Assembly (NCBI GenBank): GCA_037178625.1
Contig: CM074128.1
Coordinates: forward strand, 3,782,001-3,846,000
Source of the DNA: Skeletonema tropicum
Taxonomy: Eukaryota; Bacillariophyta; Thalassiosirophyceae; Thalassiosirales; Thalassiosiraceae
Length of the DNA: 64,000 nt
Direction of reading: 5' to 3'
The first letter of the stretch is position 1. Each line of letters opens with the position of its first letter. Under the pieces are notes generated by a model that saw only the letters and a list, made by a program, of their open reading frames with translations, did no database searches and was not told the DNA's origin. Made by a program: the position numbers and the translations under genes. Shown one piece after another: positions 44,191 to 56,412 of the stretch.

Positions 44191-44514
44191 TATTGGGAGA
44201 GAGGGGAGCGGTTTGTCGGGAAGATCCTACAATACATATTTCACGATGGAGTAAGAGTAAGGAGTGATTAGGGATTACGCGGCAACGCCGAAACCGATCA
44301 CTTCGCTGGCGGTATGGCTGGCCAGCCTCTGATGCAAGCTGGAGTAGTCGATCGTAACAGGGTGAGATTAGCTTTATGTGAACTTATCCTCCCTCGATAG
44401 GGTTCTTTCGGTATATTTTGAGGTGATGACTAGATCTTTGGGATCGTAGAAAGGCATTGGAACAGCGAAGTAGCACAATCTAGCGCCAGGTGGTGCTAGC
44501 TTGAGGGGAGTATT

Positions 44515-46270
44515 TCAACTCGCTGTAAGGAGTCGTGTTCTATTGAGACAGGCTACGAGCGGCGTGCGTTGAACAGCTGTAGATTCATGCCATAATTTGT
44601 TTAAGAGATGAATTATCACAACGCTGATGCACTTGCTGATGCAGCCCCGATAAGCCGATAGTATCAGGCCCCGATAAGCCGATAGTTTAGGGCTTCCGCT
44701 TCCGCGGTGCCTTGAAAGAATACTGCAAGTCGCTAGCGTGTAGGGCCAAAAAGCCCGGAAGCATGAGTAGTGCCTGCTCTTTGATGTACTTTTGCTGTTC
44801 ATACGCGAAAGTGGTCCACTGAGCCGCTAGACGTCTAGTGGCCCAGTGGTACGACTTTCACATATGATCAGCACACACTCTCGTAATCGAGGCATCAATA
44901 TCCAAAACAACCCATACTAAGACTGAGGATGAAAAAGGCAACACCAAGGCCAAGAAGAGGAGGAGAAAACGAAGGCACATGCAACATGCAACGCAGAAAG
45001 GTTTCCGCAGCTTTCCACGACACCATAATCACGCAGCTGGGAGATGATGGCATAAACATAAACATAAAGTCGACCAACTTTGCCTCAAATGGAGCTAAAC
45101 TCGAACCTGCCGACCTTCAAGCTCAAACCACAAGAATTTTCGGCCATAATCAAGTTTCCTCTGACTGAAACAATATACCTTAACTACAACAGCGGGCAAT
45201 GCAAATGCAAATGCAAACGTCAAGCAGATTCCTGTCAACTCCAACATATCAACAACTGGCGACAAGCTGCAGGGAATGTCGAAAGACATCCTCATTGTCA
45301 ATGACTGGAACTATCGATGCGTGAACTGGGTCTACGTTGTCTTGTCGAGGGTGAGAACACTAGCAGGACTCTACCTAATGAAACCGCGTTGGACCTCGAG
45401 CGCAGCGGCTTCAATGTTCCTCAAAATCTCATTCGCTTCGAGCAACGATTGAAGGACACCAAAACCAAAGAACGACCAATTCTCGACATGTTGGGTTACC
45501 AATCAAATAAAGAGATCGATACAATGCAGTGAAGAGTTTCAGTAATCAGAAAGTTCATGAGAATAAGAAGAAATTGCTCAGCATCAGCAGATTGTAATAA
45601 GAAAAACAGGCTCTTACAAGCTTTGTATCAAAGGCAAAGAACAGTTCTTCACATCACGGGAACCGTTAAAATATCTAAATGCATCTTTGTTCATTTCACA
45701 TGTTGGAATACTGATCAGCACCAATCTCTTAATTATGCTCACTTTTGTGCAGCAAGAGAATTTCGTGCAGCAAGAACAGAAGCACGAAAGCCGGGAGAAG
45801 CTTGCCCTGCCGCTGCACGCCAATAAGTATACCTAAGAATGTATGCTGCGCGCGATATATACTGTTGGGTTTCCCACGCTGTATACCGTACCTTGGAAGT
45901 TACGCAAGTGTATCTACATATTCCTACATACAATAGTATTCCGAGTTGATCCGATTCTATACGACTCACAAGAAAAGAAGTGTCAAATTGGAGAAGCAAG
46001 AATCACAAAAAAGCAAGATCAAGAAGCAACATGAACGGTTCCCGTGCATGAACTCTATTCGGGATTATCACAGCTGCATATAAGCATCCATTCTCCGTTA
46101 TCTCACTTTGTTTCATTTCAACTCAACATATAAAGCTACAATCATCGCATACTCTAAGCAACACAGGTGGGCAATAGTCAAACCTCTCTATTTCCCTTCG
46201 TAAAACTTGAAAAAACTGCTAGATTACCTTGTACCTTGCATCCAACTGCAAAATATTTGAGACGTCCACA
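44515..46270. other. Gene-poor stretch
   Basis: It contains a short direct repeat (CCCCGATAAGCCGATAGT, twice near 44,645-44,690) and several overlapping short frames at 44,929-45,530 without recognised domains. One of them (KKATPRPRRGGENEG...) could be a small basic protein exon. I cannot support any gene here. Confidence 0.35.
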
Positions 46271-47016
46271 ATGAGTTTCAGTTTCAAAGCATCAAGATCA
46301 AGTATCAGAATGTCCCACAAAGTGACTGCTGGTGACGCGAGCAGATATGTGGCTATAGGTGATGAGGCGCCTGATTTTGAGCTACGAGATGAAGAAGGCA
46401 GTGTGCATAAATTATCTTCATTTCGTGGACGTCGTGTCATACTCTCCTTCTTCCGATATGCGTCCTGACCCTTATGCTTATACAATATAGACCGGCTGAA
46501 AGAGCAGGCGGCGTTGTTGGAAAGGGCTGGGATAGTAACGTTGTGCATCTTCCGGAGTACGCCGACGATGGTGAAGAGGGCGTTACCGGGAACAAATGAG
46601 GATACACATACTTTGAGTGATGTGAAAGGATCGGTATACAAAAAATTTCAAGTAAAACAACTGGGTACAATAGCTGCTATGAAGAGCAAATTGACTTTGC
46701 TGCCCAAGATACTCAAGGAAGACTGGAAAATACCATCCATTATCTTGATATGAAAATGATATCAGAAGACAAAGAAGGGGTGGATGCAGCGATGAAACAA
46801 CTTCCGGCTGACTTCCTTATCGATGAAAATGGGGTTATCGTCGATTTGTTCAGGTCCAAGAAACCTAATGAATGTATGGAATTTGAGCGCATTGAGGCCT
46901 TCATTCCAAAGGATAAAAGATGCAATTGCAACAGCAAGTATTGTATTTCTCCCACATGTCGCGAGAATTACGAGCAAATCAGGAAGGACGCTGAGTCGAT
47001 GCTTTGTTCTTGGTAG
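46271..47016 (+). pseudogene. Peroxiredoxin-like selenoprotein, copy 2 (frameshifted)
   Basis: It is a direct-orientation relative of 31934-32677. The ATG is at the same place, and the same in-frame TGA (46466-46468, codon 66) is followed by PLC, so UPLC replaces UPMC. The two copies align through the thioredoxin-fold core (GDEAPDFELRDEEG, DRLKEQAALLERAGIV, SDVKGSVYKKFQVK). Around 46,705-46,725 copy 2 has a net two-base gain, so the frame runs into a stop at 46753. The correct frame resumes at once (YLDMKMISED...DFLIDENGVIVDLFRSKKP) and ends with the same Cys-rich tail and TAG at 47016. It is therefore a recent pseudogene, unless the shift is an assembly error. The SECIS element is still intact. 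Confidence 0.8.
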
Positions 47017-47300
47017 AAGAATGGTATGCCAACTTAACATGTGGCACCAGTCGCTTATGCTTATGATATATCTCTAGGACTAGCAAAAGGAAAGCTGGTC
47101 ACTCGATTTGTTCAGGTCCAAGAAACCTAATGAATGTATGGAATTTGAGCGCATTGAGGCCTTCATTCCAAAGGATAAAAGATGCAATTGCAACAGCAAG
47201 GATTGTATTTCTCCCACGTGTCGCGAGAATTACGAGCAAATTAGGAAGGACGCTGAGTCGATGCTTTGTTCTTGGTAGAAGAATGGTATGCCAAGTTAAT
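46841..47300 (+). repeat. Tandem duplication of the copy-2 gene 3' end
   Basis: A unit of about 262 bp starting TCGATTTGTTCAGG is present at 46841 and again at 47103. It contains the last 57 codons, including the Cys-rich tail and stop, and the start of the 3' UTR. The second unit has no start or upstream coding sequence and only moves the SECIS element about 260 bp further from the stop. Confidence 0.85.
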
Positions 47301-47776
47301 ATGACCCCATTCGTTTATGATATATCTCAGACTAGCAAACGGAAAGCTGGTCACTCCTGTTTGTATGAGAAACTGCACGGTTAATGTACAAGTTGGTTAA
47401 AGACAGCACAATCACTCGGGTATACTGGTAAACTGCATCTGAATGACAGGAATGAAACTTGCAAATACATTTGCTTCTTTCCTTGAAATGAGGTAGTTTG
47501 AAAAAACATGAAAAGTGAGGCAGAAGAGAGAAACATTAAACCTTGTGAAAAAAGAGCACATACAATAGCATTTGATATTACATTGAAAGTGATTAATAAG
47601 GACATAAACAATGACGAAATCAAAAATTGTTGTCTGTCTGGTGAGTGCAAATTAATGTGCTTCTAAGCTGACATAATCAAGTATCATACTCCGTAACTCA
47701 AGTTAGGAAAAAATTAAGTCAATTACAAAAACAGCATACCAGGCAGTTGCATATGTAAAAGAGAAATCTAAGAGTT
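47301..47776. other. Transition zone into the satellite array
   Basis: Apart from the SECIS element this stretch holds the 3' UTR homology to copy 1 and then AT-rich sequence without a gene. The first recognisable satellite monomer begins at about 47,777. Confidence 0.5.
47433..47496 (+). promoter_or_regulatory. SECIS element of Prx-like copy 2
   Basis: Helix I is CTGCATC with GAGGTAG (six of seven paired). The core is ATGA (47443-47446) opposite TGA (47484-47486). Helix II is AGGAA with TTCCT and GAA with TTC, flanking a U-U mismatch. The apical loop starts with AA (47463-47464). Compared with copy 1, changes fall mainly in loops or keep pairing: the U-to-A change at helix II creates an extra A-U pair. 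Confidence 0.8.
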
Positions 47777-48484
47777 TGTAGCACCGCTTCTACGCACGCT
47801 ATCCCTCTGAGCAGTGCTAATGTGCTTGTATAATGGTGTCGCCGCCGAGTATCATGAGCCACCAGAAGCGGCTCATCGCTACTTATAGTGACGATGAGAG
47901 ATACGATGTGGTAGAAAGAAGAACTGCCGGCCAGCCCAAACTAGACCTCTCCTAAAAGCTACGAATCTGTAGAATCGCTTCTACAGACGCTAGCCGTCAG
48001 AGAACTGCTAATGTGCATGTATGGTATCACCGCGGAGTATAATGGGCCACCGGCTCATCGCTATACCATAGTGACGACGAGAGATACGATATGATTGGAT
48101 ATAGTGCTGCCGGCCAGCACAAGCTACAACGTTGTAGCGTCGCTTCTACGTAAGCTATCCTACTGAGCAATGCAAATGAGCGTGTTTGCTATCGCCACCG
48201 AATATAATGGGCCACCAGAAGCGGCTCATGCAAATATTGACGACGAGAGATACGATAAGATTGGGTATAGTGCTGCCGTCCAGCCCAAGTTGGACCTCTC
48301 AGATCAGCTACAACATTGTAGCGTCGCTTCTACGTAAGCCATCCTACTGAGCAGTGCACACAAGCTTGTATGGTATCGACGCGGAGTATAATGGGCCACG
48401 AGAAGCAGCTCATGGCTATAGTGACGACGAGAGATACGATATGATTGGATATAGTGCTGCCGGCCAGCCCAATTTGGACCTCTC

Positions 48485-49404
48485 AGATCAGCTACATCAT
48501 TGTAGCGTCGCTTCTACGTAAGCTATCCTACTGAGCAGTGCAAATGAGCTAGTTTGCTATCGCCATCGATTATGATGGGCCACCAGAAGCGGCTCATGGC
48601 TATAGTGACGACGATAGATAGGATTTGGTAGAATGTGGTGCTGCCGTCCAGCCCAAGTTGGATCTCTCAGATCAGCTACAACGTTGTAGCTTTGCTTCTA
48701 CGTAAGCTATCCTACTGAGCAGTGAAAACGAGCTTGTTTGTAATCGCCACCGACTATGATGGGCCACGAGAAGCGGCTCATGGCTATAGTGACGACGATA
48801 GATAGGATTTGGTAGAATGTGGTGCTGCCGTCCAGCCCAAGTTGGACCTCTCAGATCAGCTACAACATTGTAGCTTTGCTTCTACGTAAGCTATCCTACT
48901 GAGCAGTGGAAATGACCTTGTTTGTAATCGCCATCGACTATAATGGGCCACTAGAAGCGGCTCATGCAAATATTGACGACGATAGATAGGATTTGGTAGA
49001 ATGTGGTGCTGCCGTCCAGCCCAATTTGGACCTCTCAGATCAGCTACAACGTTGTAGCGTCGCTTCTACGTAAGCCATCCTACTGAGCAGTAAAAACGAG
49101 CTTGTATGGTATCACCGCGGAGTATAATGGGCCACCAGAAGCGGCTCATGGATATAGTGACGACGAAAGATAGGATTTGGTTGAATGTGGTGCTGCCGTC
49201 CAGCCCAATTTGGACCTCTTAGATCAGCTACAACGTTGTAGCGTCGCTTCTACGTAAGCCATCCTACTGAGCAGTGCAAACAAGGTTGTTATGGGTTATT
49301 GTTGAGTATAATGGGTCACCAGAAGCGGCTCATGGCTATAGTGACGACGATAGATAGGATTTGGTAGAATGTGGTGCTGCCGTCCAGCCCAAGTTGGACC
49401 TCTC
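48485..49404 (+). repeat. Satellite pentamer P, left-most copy
   Basis: Five monomers (920 bp) correspond to the pentamer that is amplified further right. The first monomer differs from the consensus first monomer, so this is a diverged edge copy. Confidence 0.7.
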
Positions 49405-51068
49405 AGATCAGCTACAACGTTGTAGCTTTGCTTCTACGTAAGCTATCCTACTGAGCAGTGCAAATGAGCTTGTTTGCTATCGCCATGAACTAAAATGGGC
49501 CACCAGAAGCAACTCATGCAAATTTTGACAACGATAGAAAGGATTTGGTTGAATGTGGTGCTGCCGTCCAGCCCAAGTTGGACCTCTCAGATCAGCTACA
49601 ACGTTGTAGCTTTGCTTCTACGTAAGCCATCCAACTGAGCAGTGAAAACGAGCTTGTATGGTATCGACGCGGAGTATAATGGGCCACCAGAAGCGGCTCA
49701 TGGCTATAGTGACGACGAGAGATCGGATTTGGTTGAATGGGGTGCTGCCATCCAGCCCAAGTTGGACCTCTCAGATCAGCTACAACATTGTAGCGTCGCT
49801 TCTACGTAAGCTATCCTACTGAGCAGTGCAGATGAGCTAGTTTGTTATCGCCACTGACTATAATGGGCCACCAGAAGCGGCTCATGGCTATAGTGACGAC
49901 GAGAGATAAAATATGACTGGATATAGTGCAGTTGTCCAGCCCAAGTTGGACCTCTCAGATCAGCTACAACGTTGTAGCTTTGCTTCTACGTAAGCTATCC
50001 TACTGAGCAGTAAAGACGAGCTTGTATGGAATTGTCTTGGAGTATAATGGGCCACGAGAAGCGGCTCATGGCTATAGTGATGACGATAGATACGATATGA
50101 ATGGATTTAGTGCTGCCGTCCAGCCCAAGTTGGACCTCTTAGATCAGCTACAACATTGTAGCGTCACTTCTGCGTAAGCTATCCTACTGAGCAGTGCAAA
50201 TGAGCTAGTTTACTATCGTCATCGACTATAATGGGCCACCAGAAGCGGCTCATGGCTATAGTGACGACGAGAGATACGATATGATTGGATATAGTGCAGT
50301 TGTCCAGCCCAAGTTGGACCTCTTAGATTAGCTACAACATTGTAGCTTTGCTTCTACGTAAGCTATCCTACTGAGCAGTGCTAACAAGGTTGTTATGGGT
50401 TTTGGTATCATTGTTGAGTATAATGGGCCATCAGAAGCGGCTCATGGCTATAGTGACGACGATAGATAGGATTTGGTAGAATGTGGTGCTGCCGTCCAGC
50501 CCAAGTTGGACCTCTCAGATCAGCTGCGAGTCTGTAGCTTTGCTTCTACGTAAGCTATCCTACTGAGCAGTGCAAATGAGCTTGGTTTCTACCGCCATCG
50601 ACTTTAATGGGCCACCAGAAGCGGCTCATGGCTATAGTGACGACGAGAGATACGATATGACTCGATATAGTGCAGCTGTCCAGCCCAAGTTGGACCTCTC
50701 AGATCTGCTACAACGTTGTAGCGTCGCTTCTACGTAAGCTATCTTACTGAGCAGGGAAAACGAGCTTGTATGGAATCGCCTCGGAGTATAATGGGCCACC
50801 AGAAGCGGCTCATGGATATAGTGATGACAATAGATACGGTATGATTGGATAACGTGCTGCCGTCCAGCCCAAGTTGGACCTCTCAGATCAGCTACAACAT
50901 TGTAGCGTCACTTCTGCGTAAGCTATCTTACTGAGAGGTGCAGACGAACTTGTATGGTATCACCGCGGAGTATAATGGGTCACCAGAAGCGGCTCATGGC
51001 TATAGTGACGACGATAGATAGGATTTGGTAGAATGTGGTGCTGCCGTCCAGCCCAAGTTGGACCTCTC
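49405..51068 (+). repeat. Satellite spacer block S, copy 1 (1,664 bp)
   Basis: Nine monomers, eight of 184 bp and one of 192 bp. The long one carries an extra TTTGGTAT-type insertion near 50,400. The block recurs with few differences at 54749, 59173 and 61757. Diagnostic sequences are GCCATGAACTAAAATGGG (49482) and CTAACAAGGTTGTTATGGG (50381). Confidence 0.9.
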
Positions 51069-54000
51069 AGATCAGCTACAACATTGTAGCGTCACTTCTG
51101 CGTAAGCTATCTTACTGAGAGGTGCAGACGAACTTGTATGGTATCACCGCGGAGTATAATGGGTCACCAGAAGCGGCTCATGGCTATAGTGACGACGATA
51201 GATAGGATTTGGTAGAATGTGGTGCTGCCGTCCAGCCCAAGTTGGATCTCTCAGATCAGCTACAACGTTGTAGCTTTGCTTCTACGTAAGCTATCCTACT
51301 GAGCAGTGAAAACGAGCTTGTTTGTAATCGCCACCGACTATGATGGGCCACCAGAAGCGGCTCATGGCTATAGTGACGACGATAGATAGGATTTGGTAGA
51401 ATGTGGTGCTGCCGTCCAGCCCAAGTTGGACCTCTCAGATCAGCTACAACATTGTAGCTTTGCTTCTACGTAAGCTATCCTACTGAGCAGTGAAAATGAC
51501 CTTGTTTGTAATCGCCATCGACTATAATGGGTCACCAGAAGCGGCTTATGCAGATATTGACGACGATAGATAGGATTTGGTAGAATGTGGTGCTGCCGTC
51601 CAGCCCAATTTGGACCTCTCAGATCAGCTACAACGTTGTAGCGTCGCTTCTACGTAAGCCATCCTACTGAGCAGTAAAAACGAGCTTGTATGGTATCACC
51701 GCGGAGTATAATGGGCCACCAGAAGCGGCTCATGGATATAGTGACGACGAAAGATAGGATTTGGTTGAATGTGGTGCTGCCGTCCAGCCCAATTTGGACC
51801 TCTTAGATCAGCTACAACGTTGTAGCGTCGCTTCTACGTAAGCTATCCTACTGAGCAGTGCAAACAAGGTTGTTATGGGTTATTGTTGAGTATAATGGGT
51901 CACCAGAAGCGGCTCATGGCTATAGTGACGACGATAGATAGGATTTGGTAGAATGTGGTGCTGCCGTCCAGCCCAAGTTGGACCTCTCAGATCAGCTACA
52001 ACATTGTAGCGTCACTTCTGCGTAAGCTATCTTACTGAGAGGTGCAGACGAACTTGTATGGTATCACCGCGGAGTATAATGGGTCACCAGAAGCGGCTCA
52101 TGGCTATAGTGACGACGATAGATAGGATTTGGTAGAATGTGGTGCTGCCGTCCAGCCCAAGTTGGATCTCTCAGATCAGCTACAACGTTGTAGCTTTGCT
52201 TCTACGTAAGCTATCCTACTGAGCAGTGAAAACGAGCTTGTTTGTAATCGCCACCGACTATGATGGGCCACCAGAAGCGGCTCATGGCTATAGTGACGAC
52301 GATAGATAGGATTTGGTAGAATGTGGTGCTGCCGTCCAGCCCAAGTTGGACCTCTCAGATCAGCTACAACATTGTAGCTTTGCTTCTACGTAAGCTATCC
52401 TACTGAGCAGTGAAAATGACCTTGTTTGTAATCGCCATCGACTATAATGGGTCACCAGAAGCGGCTTATGCAGATATTGACGACGATAGATAGGATTTGG
52501 TAGAATGTGGTGCTGCCGTCCAGCCCAATTTGGACCTCTCAGATCAGCTACAACGTTGTAGCTTTGCTTCTACGTAAGCCATCCTACTGAGCAGTAAAAA
52601 CGAGCTTGTATGGTATCACCGCGGAGTATAATGGGCCACCAGAAGCGGCTCATGGATATAGTGACGACGAAAGATAGGATTTGGTTGAATGTGGTGCTGC
52701 CGTCCAGCCCAATTTGGACCTCTTAGATCAGCTACAACGTTGTAGCGTCGCTTCTACGTAAGCTATCCTACTGAGCAGTGCAAACAAGGTTGTTATGGGT
52801 TATTGTTGAGTATAATGGGTCACCAGAAGCGGCTCATGGCTATAGTGACGACGATAGATAGGATTTGGTAGAATGTGGTGCTGCCGTCCAGCCCAAGTTG
52901 GACCTCTCAGATCAGCTACAACATTGTAGCGTCACTTCTGCGTAAGCTATCTTACTGAGAGGTGCAGACGAACTTGTATGGTATCACCGCGGAGTATAAT
53001 GGGTCACCAGAAGCGGCTCATGGCTATAGTGACGACGATAGATAGGATTTGGTAGAATGTGGTGCTGCCGTCCAGCCCAAGTTGGATCTCTCAGATCAGC
53101 TACAACGTTGTAGCTTTGCTTCTACGTAAGCTATCCTACTGAGCAGTGAAAACGAGCTTGTTTGTAATCGCCACCGACTATGATGGGCCACCAGAAGCGG
53201 CTCATGGCTATAGTGACGACGATAGATAGGATTTGGTAGAATGTGGTGCTGCCGTCCAGCCCAAGTTGGACCTCTCAGATCAGCTACAACATTGTAGCTT
53301 TGCTTCTACGTAAGCTATCCTACTGAGCAGTGAAAATGACCTTGTTTGTAATCGCCATCGACTATAATGGGTCACCAGAAGCGGCTTATGCAGATATTGA
53401 CGACGATAGATAGGATTTGGTAGAATGTGGTGCTGCCGTCCAGCCCAATTTGGACCTCTCAGATCAGCTACAACGTTGTAGCTTTGCTTCTACGTAAGCC
53501 ATCCTACTGAGCAGTAAAAACGAGCTTGTATGGTATCACCGCGGAGTATAATGGGCCACCAGAAGCGGCTCATGGATATAGTGACGACGAAAGATAGGAT
53601 TTGGTTGAATGTGGTGCTGCCGTCCAGCCCAATTTGGACCTCTTAGATCAGCTACAACGTTGTAGCGTCGCTTCTACGTAAGCTATCCTACTGAGCAGTG
53701 CAAACAAGGTTGTTATGGGTTATTGTTGAGTATAATGGGTCACCAGAAGCGGCTCATGGCTATAGTGACGACGATAGATAGGATTTGGTAGAATGTGGTG
53801 CTGCCGTCCAGCCCAAGTTGGACCTCTCAGATCAGCTACAACATTGTAGCGTCACTTCTGCGTAAGCTATCTTACTGAGAGGTGCAGACGAACTTGTATG
53901 GTATCACGGCGGAGTATAATGGGTCACCAGAAGCGGCTCATGGCTATAGTGACGACGATAGATAGGATTTGGTAGAATGTGGTGCTGCCGTCCAGCCCAA

Positions 54001-54748
54001 GTTGGATCTCTCAGATCAGCTACAACGTTGTAGCTTTGCTTCTACGTAAGCTATCCTACTGAGCAGTGAAAACGAGCTTGTTTGTAATCGCCACCGACTA
54101 TGATGGGCCACCAGAAGCGGCTCATGGCTATAGTGACGACGATAGATAGGATTTGGTAGAATGTGGTGCTGCCGTCCAGCCCAAGTTGGACCTCTCAGAT
54201 CAGCTACAACATTGTAGCTTTGCTTCTACGTAAGCTATCCTACTGAGCAGTGAAAATGACCTTGTTTGTAATCGCCATCGACTATAATGGGTCACCAGAA
54301 GCGGCTTATGCAGATATTGACGACGATAGATAGGATTTGGTAGAATGTGGTGCTGCCGTCCAGCCCAATTTGGACCTCTCAGATCAGCTACAACGTTGTA
54401 GCGTCGCTTCTACGTAAGCCATCCTACTGAGCAGTAAAAACGAGCTTGTATGGTATCACCGCGGAGTATAATGGGCCACCAGAAGCGGCTCATGGATATA
54501 GTGACGACGAAAGATAGGATTTGGTTGAATGTGGTGCTGCCGTCCAGCCCAATTTGAACCTCTTAGATCAGCTACAACGTTGTAGCGTCGCTTCTACGTA
54601 AGCTATCCTACTGAGCAGTGCAAACAAGGTTGTTATGGGTTATTGTTGAGTATAATGGGTCACCAGAAGCGGCTCATGGCTATAGTGACGACGATAGATA
54701 GGATTTGGTAGAATGTGGTGCTGCCGTCCAGCCCAAGTTGGACCTCTC
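51069..54748 (+). repeat. Four tandem copies of the 920-bp satellite pentamer
   Basis: The diagnostic GGATCTCTCAGATC occurs at 920-bp spacing (register positions 51253, 52173, 53093, 54013). Copies are almost identical. They differ at a GTAGCGTCGC/GTAGCTTTGC site in the fourth monomer, in the order CG, TT, TT, CG, and at a few single bases. Confidence 0.92.
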
Positions 54749-56412
54749 AGATCAGCTACAACGTTGTAGCTTTGCTTCTACGTAAGCTATCCTACTGAGC
54801 AGTGCAAATGAGCTTGTTTGCTATCGCCATGAACTAAAATGGGCCACCAGAAGCGACTCATGCAAATTTTGAAAACGATAGAAAGGATTTGGTTGAATGT
54901 GGTGCTGCCGTCCAGCCCAAGTTGGACCTCTCAGATCAGCTACAACGTTGTAGCTTTGCTTCTACGTAAGCCATCCAACTGAGCAGTGAAAACGAGCTTG
55001 TATGGTATCGACGCGGAGTATAATGGGCCACCAGAAGCGGCTCATGGATATAGTGACGACGAGAGATCGGATTTGTTAGAATGGGGTGCTGCCATCCAGC
55101 CCAAGTTGGACCTCTCAGATCAGCTACAACATTGTAGCGTCGCTTCTACGTAAGCTATCCTACTGAGCAGTGCAGATGAGCTAGTTTGTTATCGCCACTG
55201 ACTATAATGGGCCACCAGAAGCGGCTCATGGCTATAGTGACGACGAGAGATAAAATATGACTGGATATAGTGCAGTTGTCCAGCCCAAGTTGGACCTCTC
55301 AGATCAGCTACAACGTTGTAGCGTCGCTTCTACGTAAGCTATCCTACTGAGCAGTAAAAACGAGCTTGTATGGAATTGTCTTGGAGTATAATGGGCCACG
55401 AGAAGCGGCTCATGGCTATAGTGATGACGATAGATACGATATGAATGGATTTAGTGCTGCCGTCCAGCCCAAGTTGGACCTCTTAGATCAGCTACAACAT
55501 TGTAGCGTCACTTCTGCGTAAGCTATCCTACTGAGCAGTGCAAATGAGCTAGTTTACTATCGTCATCGACTATAATGGGCCACCAGAAGCGGCTCATGGC
55601 TATAGTGACGACGAGAGATACGATATGATTGGATATAGTGCAGTTGTCCAGCCCAAGTTGGACCTCTTAGATTAGCTACAACATTGTAGCTTTGCTTCTA
55701 CGTAAGCTATCCTACTGAGCAGTGCTAACAAGGTTGTTATGGGTTTTGGTATCATTGTTGAGTATAATGGGCCACCAGAAGCGGCTCATGGCTATAGTGA
55801 CGACGATAGATAGGATTTGGTAGAATGTGGTGCTGCCGTCCAGCCCAAGTTGGACCTCTCAGATCAGCTGCGAGTCTGTAGCTTTGCTTCTACGTAAGCT
55901 ATCCTACTGAGCAGTGCAAATGAGCTTGGTTTCTACCGCCATCGACTTTAATGGGCCACCAGAAGCGGCTCATGGCTATAGTGACGACGAGAGATACGAT
56001 ATGACTCGATATAGTGCAGCTGTCCAGCCCAAGTTGGACCTCTCAGATCTGCTACAACGTTGTAGCGTCGCTTCTACGTAAGCTATCTTACTGAGCAGGG
56101 AAAACGAGCTTGTATGGAATCGCCTCGGAGTATAATGGGCCACCAGAAGCGGCTCATGGATATAGTGATGACAATAGATACGGTATGATTGGATAACGTG
56201 CTGCCGTCCAGCCCAAGTTGGACCTCTCAGATCAGCTACAACATTGTAGCGTCACTTCTGCGTAAGCTATCTTACTGAGAGGTGCAGACGAACTTGTATG
56301 GTATCACCGCGGAGTATAATGGGTCACCAGAAGCGGCTCATGGCTATAGTGACGACGATAGATAGGATTTGGTAGAATGTGGTGCTGCCGTCCAGCCCAA
56401 GTTGGACCTCTC
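54749..56412 (+). repeat. Satellite spacer block S, copy 2
   Basis: Same nine-monomer block as 49405-51068, displaced by 5,344 bp, with a handful of single-base differences. Confidence 0.9.

Noticed and set aside
44835..44880. A-box-like TGGCCCAGTGG as a tRNA or SINE head
   Set aside because: There is no matching B box downstream and no cloverleaf.
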